The notes under the pieces: model-generated
What the model saw: the letters and a program-made list of their open reading frames with translations, nothing else
What the model was told of the DNA's origin: nothing
Database searches by the model: none
Part shown: positions 44,529 through 55,626 of the stretch, in pieces
Position numbering within the stretch: position 1 is the stretch's first letter
Layout of the letters: the number at the start of each line of letters is the position of its first letter
Position numbers and translations under genes: made by a program
Source: Buddleja alternifolia
Taxonomy: Eukaryota; Streptophyta; Magnoliopsida; Lamiales; Scrophulariaceae
Reading direction: 5' to 3'
Assembly: GCA_019426215.1 (NCBI GenBank)
Contig: CM033404.1
Span: 3,596,001 to 3,660,000, forward strand
DNA: 64,000 nt

Positions 44529-47500
44529 ATGAACTCCAATAAAAGCACTCAAAATCTGCATCTTTTCAGGCTATCTTCTTTGTTTTTGCTTCTTTTGGTC
44601 CCTGCATATGGGCTCAACTTAGATGGAACTCTCCTCCTTTCTTTCAAATACTCTGTTCTAAGTGACCCTTTATCAGTTCTCGATAATTGGGATTATAACG
44701 ACGCTAATCCATGCTTATGGAGAGGTGTAATATGTGCTCAGGTAGAAAACACCTTTCCCTCCCCTGATATGTTCAGAGTAATCAGCCTAACTCTACCAAA
44801 TTCCAAGCTTCTTGGTACTGTACCAGAAGATTTAGCTCTCATTGAGCATCTAACAACTCTTGATCTTTCAAACAACTTCTTGAATGGAACTTTGCCGATT
44901 CACTTTCAATGCCTCAGAACTCCAAACACTTTCCTTATCAAACAATGTGATCTCCGGTACAATTCCAGAGTCCATTTCAGGACTAAAGAGTCTCAAGCTT
45001 CTCAATTTATCCGATAACGCCTTAGCCGGAAACCTTCCAAAGAGCTTAACTTCCTTGCAGAATCTAACAGTAGTTTCTTTGAGGAGTAACTATTTTACAG
45101 GGCCAATTCCAAGTTCGATTCAATCTTTTCAAGTCTTCGACTTATCATCCAATCTGTTGAATGGCTCGTTACCTCTGGATTTCGGTGGGGAGAATTTGAA
45201 CTACTTAAATCTTTCTTCCAACAAGCTTTCTGGCTTCGTACCTCGAGAATTCGCTACTAAAATCCCTCCACACGCAACGATTGATCTCTCGTTCAACGAG
45301 CTCTCCGGAGAAATCCCCGAATCAACACCCTTGTCAAACCAGGAAATGAAGTCTTATTCCGGAAATGCAGATCTTTGTGGCAAGCCACTCAAGAAACTCT
45401 GTTCAATTCCTTCAACACTCTCAAATCCACCAAATGCATCTCTAAATTCTTCGTCTCCTGCAATTGCAGCCATACCGAAAACACTTAACCCTACACCACT
45501 ACCAAATTCACCCTCAACAACACAAATTTCACCACAACACGGCCTCAAACCAGGCGCAATCGCCGGAATCGCCGTCGGAGACTTAGCCGGAATCGGAATC
45601 CTTGCAGTCATATTCCTCTACATCTACCAAAAGAAGAAATCAAAATCAAAATCAGAAACGGAATCGAAACCAAAAACAAACCCTAATTCAACACAATCAT
45701 ACGTATTCAACACCGAACCAGCAAAAGAAACACGAAATCTCCCAAATTGGCCGTGCTTAACCCTAACACACGCCGAAGAAGCCTCAACCGCATCCTCCGA
45801 AACCGAAGACGATCCGGCTCCAAACGACGCCGTTTCCGATCAAAATCAACAAATCAAAAATCGAAGGTCCTTAACAATGGTGGACGGCGAAACGGAGCTG
45901 GAATTGGAGACGCTGTTGAAGGCTTCGGCGTACGTTATCGGCTCGAGCGGCGCGAGCATCGTGTACAAGGCTGTGCTTCAAAATGGAGCCGCTTTTGCGG
46001 TGAGGCGAATCGGAGAGAGCGGCGTACAGAGAATGAAGGAATTCGAGAATCAGGTTAGGACTATTGCTAAAATGCGCCACCAGAATTTGGTGCGCGTTAG
46101 GGGGTTCTACTGGGGAGATGATGAGAAGCTTGTTATCCATGATTATGTCTCCAATGGAAGCTTGGCCAATGTTGGTTTCAGTAAGTTTTCTGCAAATTTT
46201 TATTTTTAACATAAATTTAATATTTTCCAATGAATTGTTCTTTTTAAAAAAAAATTGAACATTTTGGTCCAATCTATATAAATAAATCGAGTCGAATTAA
46301 ATAAGTTGTTCAAACTTCAAAGTGTGTGTTTGATGTAGCTTGGTTTGTTTGTTAATCGATTCGAACTTAAAACGAACTTTAATTGAGTTGAACACGAGCG
46401 GAGTCTCAAGACTTATTAAACACAAAAAGTTGTTCAAATTAGTTTAATATGTTAACGAATCGAACTTTTATAGATCGAATTCAAGTCGAATATCTATTTG
46501 TTTAATTTGTCTTTAAATCCTATTCATATATGATTCCAACTTTTGTCATTGCCACATCTATTCCATGCTAAATTTATTGGTTTTTCCTCAATTTTGCTTA
46601 ACATAAATTGAATATTTCCTTTCATGTATTGGATAAAAGGGATTATTCTTCAATGTTTAAATAATGGTTTGTAAATTCAATTTTTTGTCAAAATTTAACC
46701 TTTTCCCCCCCTAAATTAAGGCAGAAAATTACCAAGAATCTTTAGTCCTATGACAGAAGATTCCAATTTTTTCCATTGCTACATCTCTTTCATGCTAAAT
46801 TTATTGGTTTCCTCAAATTTATAATACTAAGGTTATCTATTTTAATATGTTCTTCCCCATGGACCTCCATGTGAGGCAAATAAGGCTGAAAATCTCTACC
46901 AAAACACAACACATAATACGCCAAACCCATGTGATCTTCATACTTCATAGTTCTAGAGAGATACTTTTTTGATTCTCTTTGTCCCTACTAAATGCCTTTA
47001 TAATAACATCAACAATGATTATTTCTCACTTTATCTGATTTTGACGAGATTTTATTGCAAATAATTGATTTTGATAAATTTAGCGACACATTTTCTAAAT
47101 CAAGAGGACACAAAAGAATTGATGGTACGAAAATCGTGATATACATCATTTTCTTAATACTATGTTTCTTCACTTTAATTGCTTATTAATTAGGGCCCGT
47201 TTATTGTTTTTTTGATTAAATTTCAGGAAAAATTGGCTCATCCCATATAATTTGCCATTCGAAGCCCGGCTCAAGATAGCAAAAGGTGTAGCAAAGGGAC
47301 TAAACTACATCCACGAAAAGAAAAATGTGCATGGCAACATTAAACCTAGCAACATTCTCTTGACACAAGATATGGAGCCCATAATAAGTGATTTCGGGCT
47401 TAACGGGCTCATTCATGGCAAGCATAGACGCAAGCCCAGTGGCTCGGCCCGACATTTTGGTAGCAAGAGATCAGCCTCTTCGGGCGATGATCCACACGAT

Positions 47501-47893
47501 CATACCGTTAATTTTGGTAGCCCGTATGTGGGCCCGCCTGTATTTGTTGGGTGCACATCTCCTTATCATGCACCTGAGTCACTCAATAGCCTCAAACCCA
47601 ATCCTAAATGGGATGTCTACTCTTTTGGGATTTTGTTGCTTGAGCTTCTAACGGGAAAAGTGTTCTCGGACCGGGAGTTGAGCCAGTGGACTGCCGGTTC
47701 GGTTGCGGAGGACCCGAGCCGGGTTCTGAGGATGGCTGATGTGGCGATAAGGGGTGACGTGGCGGGCCGTGAGGAGGCCATGTTGGCATGGTTTAAGCTA
47801 GGGTTTAGTTGTGCTTCATTGGTTCCTCAAAAAAGACCTTGCATGAGGGATGCAATTAATGTGTTGGAAAAAATACCATGTTGTTCAAACTAA
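44529..47893 (+). CDS. RDK1: LRR receptor-like pseudokinase, RDK1 type (three 1-base breaks)
   Basis: Two exons, 44529-46180 and 47227-47893, with donor TTCA|GTAAGT and acceptor TTTCAG|GA. The order is: signal peptide (LSSLFLLLLVPAYGLNLDGT), N-terminal LRR cap (LLSFKYSVLSDPLSVLDNWD), about six LRRs, a Ser/Pro/Asn-rich linker, a membrane helix (GIAVGDLAGIGILAVIFLYI) and a kinase-like domain. The kinase is degenerate: the ATP-binding Lys is Arg (FAVRRI) and the HRD loop reads HGN (VHGNIKPSNILL); DFG and APE remain. So it probably signals without catalysis, at the plasma membrane. Frame breaks lie near 44897 and 44905 (together restoring the LRR) and at 47242-47244 in a C run. Allowing for them gives about 773 aa. 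The closest relative I recall is Arabidopsis At4g34220 (RDK1, linked to ABA responses). The 1,046-bp intron holds a dispersed repeat. Confidence 0.85.
46285..46530 (+). repeat. Dispersed 'cgagtcgaa' repeat, copy in the pseudokinase intron
   Basis: Sequence rich in cgagtcgaat, gttcaaactt, taatatgttaacgaatcgaac and aatttgtctttaaatccta resembles 48721-49065 in the same order. It has no clear ends. Confidence 0.6.
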
Positions 47894-48059
47894 TGATGGT
47901 GTTTAAAGCAAAAAAAAGCTAAGATTATTGGATAAAAGGTCCTAAAGTATCCTTCTTTTGGTCTTTTTTTGACTTAGAGATTAGAATGTGTTTATTTGCA
48001 TAAAGATGTGGTGAGTCTTTGTTGATAAGGTGATGGAAGTGTTGTAAGTTAACTAATTT

Positions 48060-48415
48060 TATTGTTATTGAACCTGAAATCGACCGTAAAAAATTCATTT
48101 AAACTTGATTCGTTTAATATACAAATAAGTCTTAAACACCATTTTTGTTTTATAAAAGTTTAAGCTCGTTTTGAGCTCAACTCTATTAATTAGTTAAAAG
48201 ATAATAGAATATGTGTGTGTGTATATATATATAAATATATATATATATTAACATATTCGAGCACGACTCTAATCCAACTTAATTAACTTTGGAGCTCGAT
48301 TGAATTAATAATCAAATCAAGTTCAAACACAAAATTTTAAACTTGATAAAAAAAATTAATTTTTTGAACAGTATCTTAATCGACTCGATTTGATTTGTCT
48401 GTACCCCTGATAAAA
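48060..48415 (-). repeat. Dispersed 'cgagtcgaa' repeat, inverted copy
   Basis: Read on the minus strand it starts 'caggggtacagacaaatcaa' followed by atcgagtcgatt, the same style as the start at 48721. An AT run near 48220-48247 interrupts it. Confidence 0.55.
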
Positions 48416-48720
48416 ACGAGCCACCCGTGTGATCTTAAAATTGGCTGGGATTAATATAATGGGAGTGGCTCCCATTGCTTTTGCTTTGTTACTAGGCAAC
48501 TGAACACAATTATTGAAGTTACTGCATGTCTTATGCGATTATTGATTATTAATGGGTCATGAAAAGAAGAGGAAGGTGATAAGTTGATGGCAAGCATAAG
48601 CTGTCAATTTTTGTGTCTTTTCCAATTGAGAGTTAAAATAGAGTTACTACTTACTACCCATAAATATTTTACATTTCTAGTATTATTTTTCCTCAATTAA
48701 TAAAGTTTTCATCCTGAAAG

Positions 48721-49065
48721 TAGGGAGGTAAACGAGTCGAGTCGAGTCGAGTCGAGTAAGTTATTATTAAAACTTGATTGAATTATTATCGACCTTTAGA
48801 ATTTGTATTTGTGTTTAGTTTAATTGTTAATCGAACTACGCTCAAGCGAGATTTAATCGAACCGTGAGCTCGAGTAGTTTGATTTTTTTACACATATTTA
48901 ATCACTTTTTACTAATCGAGTCCAGATCGAATCGAACTTCATACTTAGCTTATTGAACACACAAAAGGTTGCTCAAACTTAATTTGATATGTTAATGAAC
49001 CAAACTTGAACGAGCTCAAATCGAGTATCAAGTAGATTAATTTGTCCCTCAATCCTATCTAAAAG
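48721..49065 (+). repeat. Dispersed 'cgagtcgaa' repeat with (gagtc)n start
   Basis: It opens tagggaggtaaacgagtcga followed by a run of gagtc pentamers. It shares with the intron copy the order 'cttattgaacacacaaaagg', 'gatatgttaatgaacc' and 'aatttgtccctcaatccta'. Plant sequences opening 'ggtgtaaacgagtcgag' are widespread non-autonomous elements. Confidence 0.6.
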
Positions 49066-49631
49066 CCCACAAGTTTACTTTTCACTTTGTTTGAAAAATA
49101 CCATGTCTCCATTTTGTACAACTGGTAAAGTTTAACTGGGATTTGTTTTTCATTAAAAAAGATTTGGTCAAAGAGGCCCACGTTTATTTGGGCCTTATTT
49201 TAACTAACAATTTTTATTTTTTTTTGCTAATTCTTATTTTAACTGACAAATATCTTTGTGGACCAAGACAAAAATATTCCATCTTCTCATATAGGCCAAA
49301 GCCCATATGTTTTCAAGACTGTTATGACACCTATTTCTTTCATTTTCCCCAGATTCCTTCCGCTACTCATACTTTGTTACAACAGAGGCCCAATTTGAAT
49401 TGGCCACGAATTACCCTCTCTCTCGTGAACATGGAAATTACTCATTATAATCTTAACTGCACGATTGAAAAGATTGGAGAGAAGAAGGAGGGTGGTTGGA
49501 CAGACGACTCAAGTCTAACTTGAAGGAAATTATTGGATCAAAACGACGGCATTCCACTTATCTGTTGGTAAAAGAAGGAAGCGTCGCGTGGCACTGCAAA
49601 TGACACCATTTTACTTATCTCATCATTCATC

Positions 49632-50561
49632 GGGAGTGTTTGCAAAACTCTAAATAAAAGCACTTTTGAGCTTTTAGTTAAAAAAAAAACAATTTTATAA
49701 TGTTTGCAAATCCTGCTTTTGCTTTTGATTCTCTAAAATTAAACTTCCAGAAATCAAAAGCTCCAAGCTGGGTAGAGGGTGCTTCTAGGTGCTTTTGAAA
49801 TTCCTGCAGTTAAAATAAATTTTTTATGACAATTTTATCCTTGAAAATATTTCCATATTCCCAGATTAGTCCCTAAATCTTTTTTTAAAAAAACTAATGT
49901 TAAAATTCACAAAAACATCAGGAGAGCAGTTTCTTAATGTAAAATCGTTCATCCCTTTCCTAGGATTCCTACTTGATTTGTTGGAAATTAAATTAATTAT
50001 ATTTTAGTAGTTGGATATTAATGAAATCAAGAGATATATCAAAGCCAAGAGTTCTGAAAATCCAAAAACTCCCAACCTAGCTTATATCATGTACTGTTAT
50101 TAAAAAATAATTAATTTTTATTGTTAAATTATTTTTATGTTTATAATATTTGTTAAAATGCTTATTGCAAGCCAATGAGGTCTAGAAAAACTAAAAAAAA
50201 AAGATAAAAAAAATAAAAAAAATTGAATGTGAGCATGTGACGGGCACTTGTAGAATATGTTGACTATCCTTTAAAAATCAATATTATTTCATAAACATAT
50301 GTTTTTAGGGTATTTTGTTAAAAAAAATAGTAGGAACATAATGTGAAGAAAATATGATTTTTATTTTATTTTAGGGGCAATATTGTACTTTCTGCAAAAA
50401 AGTTAATTAATAATCACTTCTATTTGCAAACACTCTCTGTAGCTTTTTTCTACTTTCTGCTTGTCTTTGCAAACACTACTCACTTTTGCTTTTCAAGTGA
50501 TTCTGATTATTTTTCACTTAAAATCATTTCTCCAGAAGCACTAGAGTTTGCAAACACTCCC
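49632..50561. mobile_element. 930-bp element with inverted ends GGGAGTGTTTGCAAA
   Basis: The left end GGGAGTGTTTGCAAAACTC and the right end read inward, GGGAGTGTTTGCAAACTC, match except for one A. Subterminal copies of 'tttgcaaacactc' occur near 50425 and 50467. There is no coding sequence. No convincing target duplication was found, so the superfamily is open (hAT-like ends). Confidence 0.65.
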
Positions 50562-50650
50562 ATCCAAGAAGGCTAATACTGAGGCCATCTCACCCCATAA
50601 CCTACCCCCTTCCCATTGGAACTGCACTGGGATGTGATCATAATCACAGT

Positions 50651-50928
50651 TAGTGGTGTAACTTGAGTCGAGCCGGCTCGAAACGAGTTCAACTCGAGCT
50701 TGAGCCAAATTTTCTCTGTTCGAAGCTCTTTGTATTTTTAATATTTATATTATATTAATAGGAATAACAAAGAAACTCAAAATATAAAAAACAAACTTGA
50801 GCGCAGGCTCTCAAGCATGGGCTCTTCTCGAGCTATTTTTTCGGTCAACGAGTTCGAGCTCTCAAAATCAAGTTCGACGAGCTCGAGCTTGGAAAAATTA
50901 CCAGGCTTGGCTCGTTTACACCTCTATT
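50651..50928. mobile_element. Short foldback element with 'ggtgtaa-cgagcc' ends
   Basis: The left end tagtggtgtaacttgagtcg and the right end read inward, atagaggtgtaaacgagcca, are inverted copies. Inside are many gagctcg/ctcgagc motifs. It belongs to the same broad repeat style as 48721-49065. Confidence 0.6.
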
Positions 50929-51936
50929 CACAATGAAGTGTTGGGATGCAACGGCGATGAAGGAGGACGGAGTTGGATTGCAACAGATATTCATCAATCC
51001 AACAGACCAAATTCAATAGAGCGGCAATAATTCTATCGGAGGAATGGACCAACTCGAGCGAGACACGTTGCCACTAAAAGATATTATTCTGACACATCAA
51101 TTCTGTTAGGCTTTTTTCTTTAAATAGAGAATTTTTGCCCATTTTACAATGAATGAATGAAATAACTTAAATCAATTTCTCTAAAATTCTACTAATTTTC
51201 ATACCTTCCTGAAAAATTCTCTTATAAGTTCTCATCTAATTCTTTTAATGGCAAATTACCATCCGAGTTTGTTACGAGCACCTACCCAATTTTCTTAAAA
51301 AAGATACGACAGAAAGCAATTACGAAGACGTTTAGACATCTCTCAATCTTTAGACTAATAAAGACTGTATTTTGGGCCCGAATGTTATATTCATTTGGGT
51401 TACTAATTACCGCAGTTGACTTGCAGTTTGAAAATGCATTTTTTTTTTCTTTCTGGATTTAGGGTTCAGATAAGAGAAAAATAATATAAATATCGCTTTT
51501 CACCAACCCACCTGATTATAACGCTAATTCTTAATTATTTGCTGTTTTAGAAAGCCCAAATCGGAGTTTAGGACATTCCACCAACCCATGCGGGTCCCAT
51601 TGGTGCCGATATTAGATCTTTTTCCATATATATATATATATAGTTAAGTTATTAAGTTGGTATTTATTTTTGAAATCTTTTTCAGGTAAAGAGAAAATTG
51701 AAACAAAAAATGATAAATGTGTGTAGAAAGAAAAAGATCCATTCTAAAACAATTTCATTATTATTATTTATTAAAATAAATAAATACTTATACCCTGTAT
51801 TTACTATAAAAAGAATAATGTTATATATATTGTTTTAGAATATATATATGTATGAAATTCAGAAATCACAAAAATTGAAAAAAAATTAAAACTTAAATAA
51901 AAATAAAATGGTTTCGCATTTTACAGTTTCCGCCGA
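50929..51936. other. Upstream interval of the PGDH gene
   Basis: No gene is recognised. The last few hundred bases are A/T-rich and should contain the PGDH promoter. Confidence 0.5.
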
Positions 51937-51943
51937 GTATAAA
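51936..51943 (+). promoter_or_regulatory. TATA box of the PGDH gene
   Basis: The sequence gagTATAAAAGgg lies about 110 bp before the start codon. It gives a leader of about 80 nt rich in CACCAC, a common plant arrangement. Confidence 0.7.
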
Positions 51944-52047
51944 AGGGCCCTCATTTTCACCTTTCCTTGACCGTACGCACACCCTCTCACCTCCCGGCGC
52001 ATTTTAGTCACCACCACCACCACTACCACCTCAACACAGATACCAAA

Positions 52048-55000
52048 ATGGCGGCGTCAGCTTCTCCGACGAGCCTCAAGCTATCGCGGCCGTCAACTGC
52101 CGTCTCACTGCTACGCCACCGCCCACTCTCCGCCACTTTCGGCGTCACCTCCCTCTCCTTCCGCCGCCACCGCGACCAACCTCGCCGCGTCGTCGTTCTA
52201 TCAATGGACGCTAAACCTACAATTCTCGTAAGCGAGAAGCTCGGCGAGGCAGGTCTGAATCTCCTCAAAGAATTCGCGAACGTCGATTGCTCGTATAACC
52301 TCAGTCCTGAGGAGCTGTGCACCAAGATCTCGCTCTGCGACGCGCTGATTGTGAGGAGCGGTACTAAAGTGAGCCGCGAGGTGTTTGAGTCCTCCGCCGG
52401 GAGGCTGAAGGTCGTCGGAAGAGCTGGCGTCGGAATCGATAACGTGGATCTGGCGGCGGCGACTGAGCACGGCTGTCTTGTGGTGAATGCGCCGACGGCG
52501 AACACCGTCGCCGCCGCGGAGCATGGAATCGCGCTACTTACTGCCATGGCGAGGAACATTGCTCAAGCTGATGCCTCTGTTAAAGCTGGTTAGTCATCGA
52601 TTTTTAATCTTCAAATTAACCTCAACGAAGAACGTGAATATTAAGTATTTTTTGATTGTGAAAATTGATGTATTTAATTTTCAGAACTTTTCATTCATTT
52701 CTGCAAATATATCCTGTGCTTTAAGTTTTGTTAGGATGATCCATTCTAATGAGGCTGTATTTTGAATTTCGTAAAGTTCAAAGTTAGATTTTAGAATATG
52801 CGGATTTGATTGTTCCTACTTTTTGGAATTTGCTGCAGTGTAAAATAAAGATATCTCAAACCTTTTTTTTTTTAATTGTATTGAGATTTAGCCAAGAAAA
52901 TATTATCTAAAAAATATTCTATCCTTTTTTGAAGAACCGTGTCAATATGCACTCTAGATTCCGATAAAATGACTCATTTTACACGAAAGAACCTCTGAAA
53001 AGTTTAATTTTACCTAAAGTTAATGTTTGCCTCCGTAGGCCAAGCTTATGGGCTTTATATATTCTCATATATTCTGAGTTTCTGACCAGTGTTTTTGTAT
53101 CTCTGCTTTTCCTTGTAAATTTTCTTCAATCAATTGAAAAATTAAGAAAAAAAAAGCATCTCGAAGGGGGTGAACTGATTCCATAGCCACCAGCGGCTCA
53201 GTTGTACTATGTGCAAGCATGTTTTATCTCCCAGAAAACTTCTTTTGTTGCCAGAAGGGTCACACCCACAAGACGTTGTATACAGTTCCCGTTCCTCTGA
53301 GCATACGTCAATCTTCTGTTTTGGTTGCGTTCCTTTACATATCTATGGCATCACTTTCAGTAGAGCCATATAGCCATATTACTCATATCCGTCAAGAATG
53401 GACTGGAGCGACGAAATTTGCGAACTATGCATTATAGGTTCTTCAATGTTGAATATTTTTTGGATGATGCGAAGCTCTTCATTTTACATGTTAGGAGTAC
53501 GACTTGTTAACTATTGTTTCTCAAGTTATTATGCTGTAACAAATCCAGGTAAATGGCTGAGGAGCAAATATGTTGGTGTATCTCTTGTTGGCAAGACACT
53601 TGCAGTGATGGGTTTTGGTAAGGTTGGATCAGAAGTTGCTAGACGCGCAAAGGGTCTTGGTATGCATGTAATTGCACATGACCCTTATGCCCCTGCTGAC
53701 CGTGCCCATGCAATAGGTGTAGAGCTTGTGAGTTTTGATGAAGCTCTTGCAACAGCTGATTTCATCTCCCTTCACATGCCGCTTACTGCTGCTACGAAAA
53801 AAGTTCTGAATGACGAAACTTTTGCAAAGATGAAAAAAGGTGTTAGAATTGTTAATGTTGCACGTGGGGGTGTGATTGATGAAGAAGCATTGGTGAAGGC
53901 CATAGATGCTGGCATTGTTGCACAGGTTTCTGCTTCATCTTCGAAGATGAAATAATCAATATTTGATGTTTAGTCTGGGTTTTAGTGAGCCGAACTATTG
54001 TTTTTATGCGCTATTTCCTAATTTTCTGATGTGTTTTTGCAGGCAGCCCTTGATGTCTTTACAGTAGAGCCACCAGCAAAGGACAGCAAGTTGGTGCAAA
54101 ATGAGAATGTAATCGCCACCCCACATCTTGGTGCCAGTACAATGGAAGCTCAGGTTTGCAAAAAACTGCTCTCTCTCTCTCTCTCGCCGCCCCCCTCCCC
54201 CCCTGTTTGTTGCCTGCTTCTGATGCTTGTGCAATGCTTTTTGAATGTATATATAGGAAGGGGTTGCTATTGAAATAGCTGAAGCTGTTGTTGGAGCCTT
54301 GAAGGGGGAGCTTGCTTCCACTGCTGTCAATGCACCAATGGTTCCCGCTCAGGTACATACTATGTTAGTAACGTTTACGGTATAAGCTAATTTAATATTA
54401 ATGTGATGGAAGCTTTTAACACTAAAATGAGAATGCTCTCCTGTTCTTTATTCTTGCAACTTTGCTTATTAGTTTCTAATGGGACAGAAAAGAGTCGGCC
54501 TAACTCTTAGTTGAGGAATTAAGTGCTTTACGTCTCACTCCTTCACAGGAGTTCTCTTTAAATATTTAGATATTAGGGATTGCATGCAAAAGCTACGATG
54601 CTAAATTGAAAACAGGAATTTAACATATATGCAACGATGGAACTTGTGAATATAGAATATATCCGCTGGTCAAGAGAAATTCGTTGTTATGGGATTACTG
54701 CCTTTTCTTCCCTCAATTTACTGGTATATGTCTACTGTACTTCATGTGCAATTCTACTTTTATTTTATTTTATGTTATTTATGGTTCTGGGTGGAAATAG
54801 TTTGTGCCGAAAACTTCATTTGGTGGATCTGCATTCTAAAAGTTCCTTTCCTACTACTCCATAATCTCATCTAATGCTAATGATTTCTCAGAACATTAAC
54901 AATTGGATTAGTAAGTCGCTCAAAATTTTATGTACGTAAATTTCTTAATTGCAGGTTCTCACTGAGCTGAAGCCATTTGTCACTCTTGCTGAAAAGCTCG

Positions 55001-55626
55001 GTAGACTTGCTGTCCAATTAGTAGCAGGTGGAAGTGGCGTAAAAAACGTAAAAGTCACATACGCTTCAGCTAGAGCTCCAGATGATCTCGACACAAGGAT
55101 TCTTCGTGCCATGATCACAAAGGGCTTAATCGAGCCCATCTCAAGTGTTTTCATAAATCTAGTAAACGCTGATTTCACTGCTAAACAAAGAGGTCTCCGC
55201 ATAACTGAAGAACGAATCCTCTTAGACGGTTCCCCCGAAAGCCCACTTGAGCTAATCCAAGTTCACATTGCCAACGTGGAATCTAAATTCGCTAGCGCAA
55301 TTTCAGATTCAGGCGAGATTATAGTAGAAGGCAGGGTTAAAGATGGAATTCCACATTTGACTAAGGTAGGTTCTTTTGAAGTGGATGTGAGCATGGAGGG
55401 TAGTTTAATATTGTGCAGACAAGTTGATCAGCCTGGAATGATAGGAAAAGTTGGTAGCATTTTGGGAGAGGAGAATGTGAATGTGAGTTTTATGAGTGTC
55501 GGAAGGACTGCTCCGAGGAAACAAGCTGTAATGGCGATTGGCGTTGATGAGGAACCGAGCAAGCAGTCCTTGAAGAGGATTGGTGAAATCCAAGCCGTCG
55601 AGGAATTTGTTTACCTTAAGTTGTAG
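52048..55626 (+). CDS. PGDH: D-3-phosphoglycerate dehydrogenase, plastid (598 aa, complete)
   Basis: Five exons: 52048-52588, 53549-53925, 54043-54153, 54257-54352 and 54955-55626. All introns are GT-AG and the 1,797-nt frame is unbroken. The enzyme oxidises 3-phosphoglycerate with NAD+, the first step of the phosphorylated serine pathway. A Ser/Arg-rich transit peptide covers about residues 1-50 ([20 protein letters not shown]). The catalytic domain starts at [19 protein letters not shown]. The nucleotide-binding loop GFGKVG is near residues 202-207. The active-site Arg is in [14 protein letters not shown], Glu in FTVEPP and His in [10 protein letters not shown]-terminal ACT domain (about 525-598, with [20 protein letters not shown]) is where serine feedback acts in some isoforms. 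The ATG at 52048 is chosen because it opens the transit peptide after the TATA-spaced leader. Arabidopsis has three paralogues; I cannot assign one. Confidence 0.96.

Larger units (their letters stand above)
47894..49631. other. Intergenic interval with two dispersed repeat copies
   Basis: Beyond the repeats at 48060-48415 and 48721-49065, nothing is recognised. Open stretches near 49143-49523 show no family features. Confidence 0.5.

Noticed and set aside
45354..45611. Minus-strand frames opposite the pseudokinase exon
   Set aside because: They are antisense shadows of the LRR and membrane segments.
49143..49523. 126-aa open frame in the intergenic region
   Set aside because: A non-ATG start, mixed low-complexity sequence and no family features.
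52023..52559. 178-aa minus-strand frame opposite PGDH exon 1
   Set aside because: It is a shadow of a GC-rich true exon; PGDH on the plus strand has full domain and splice support.
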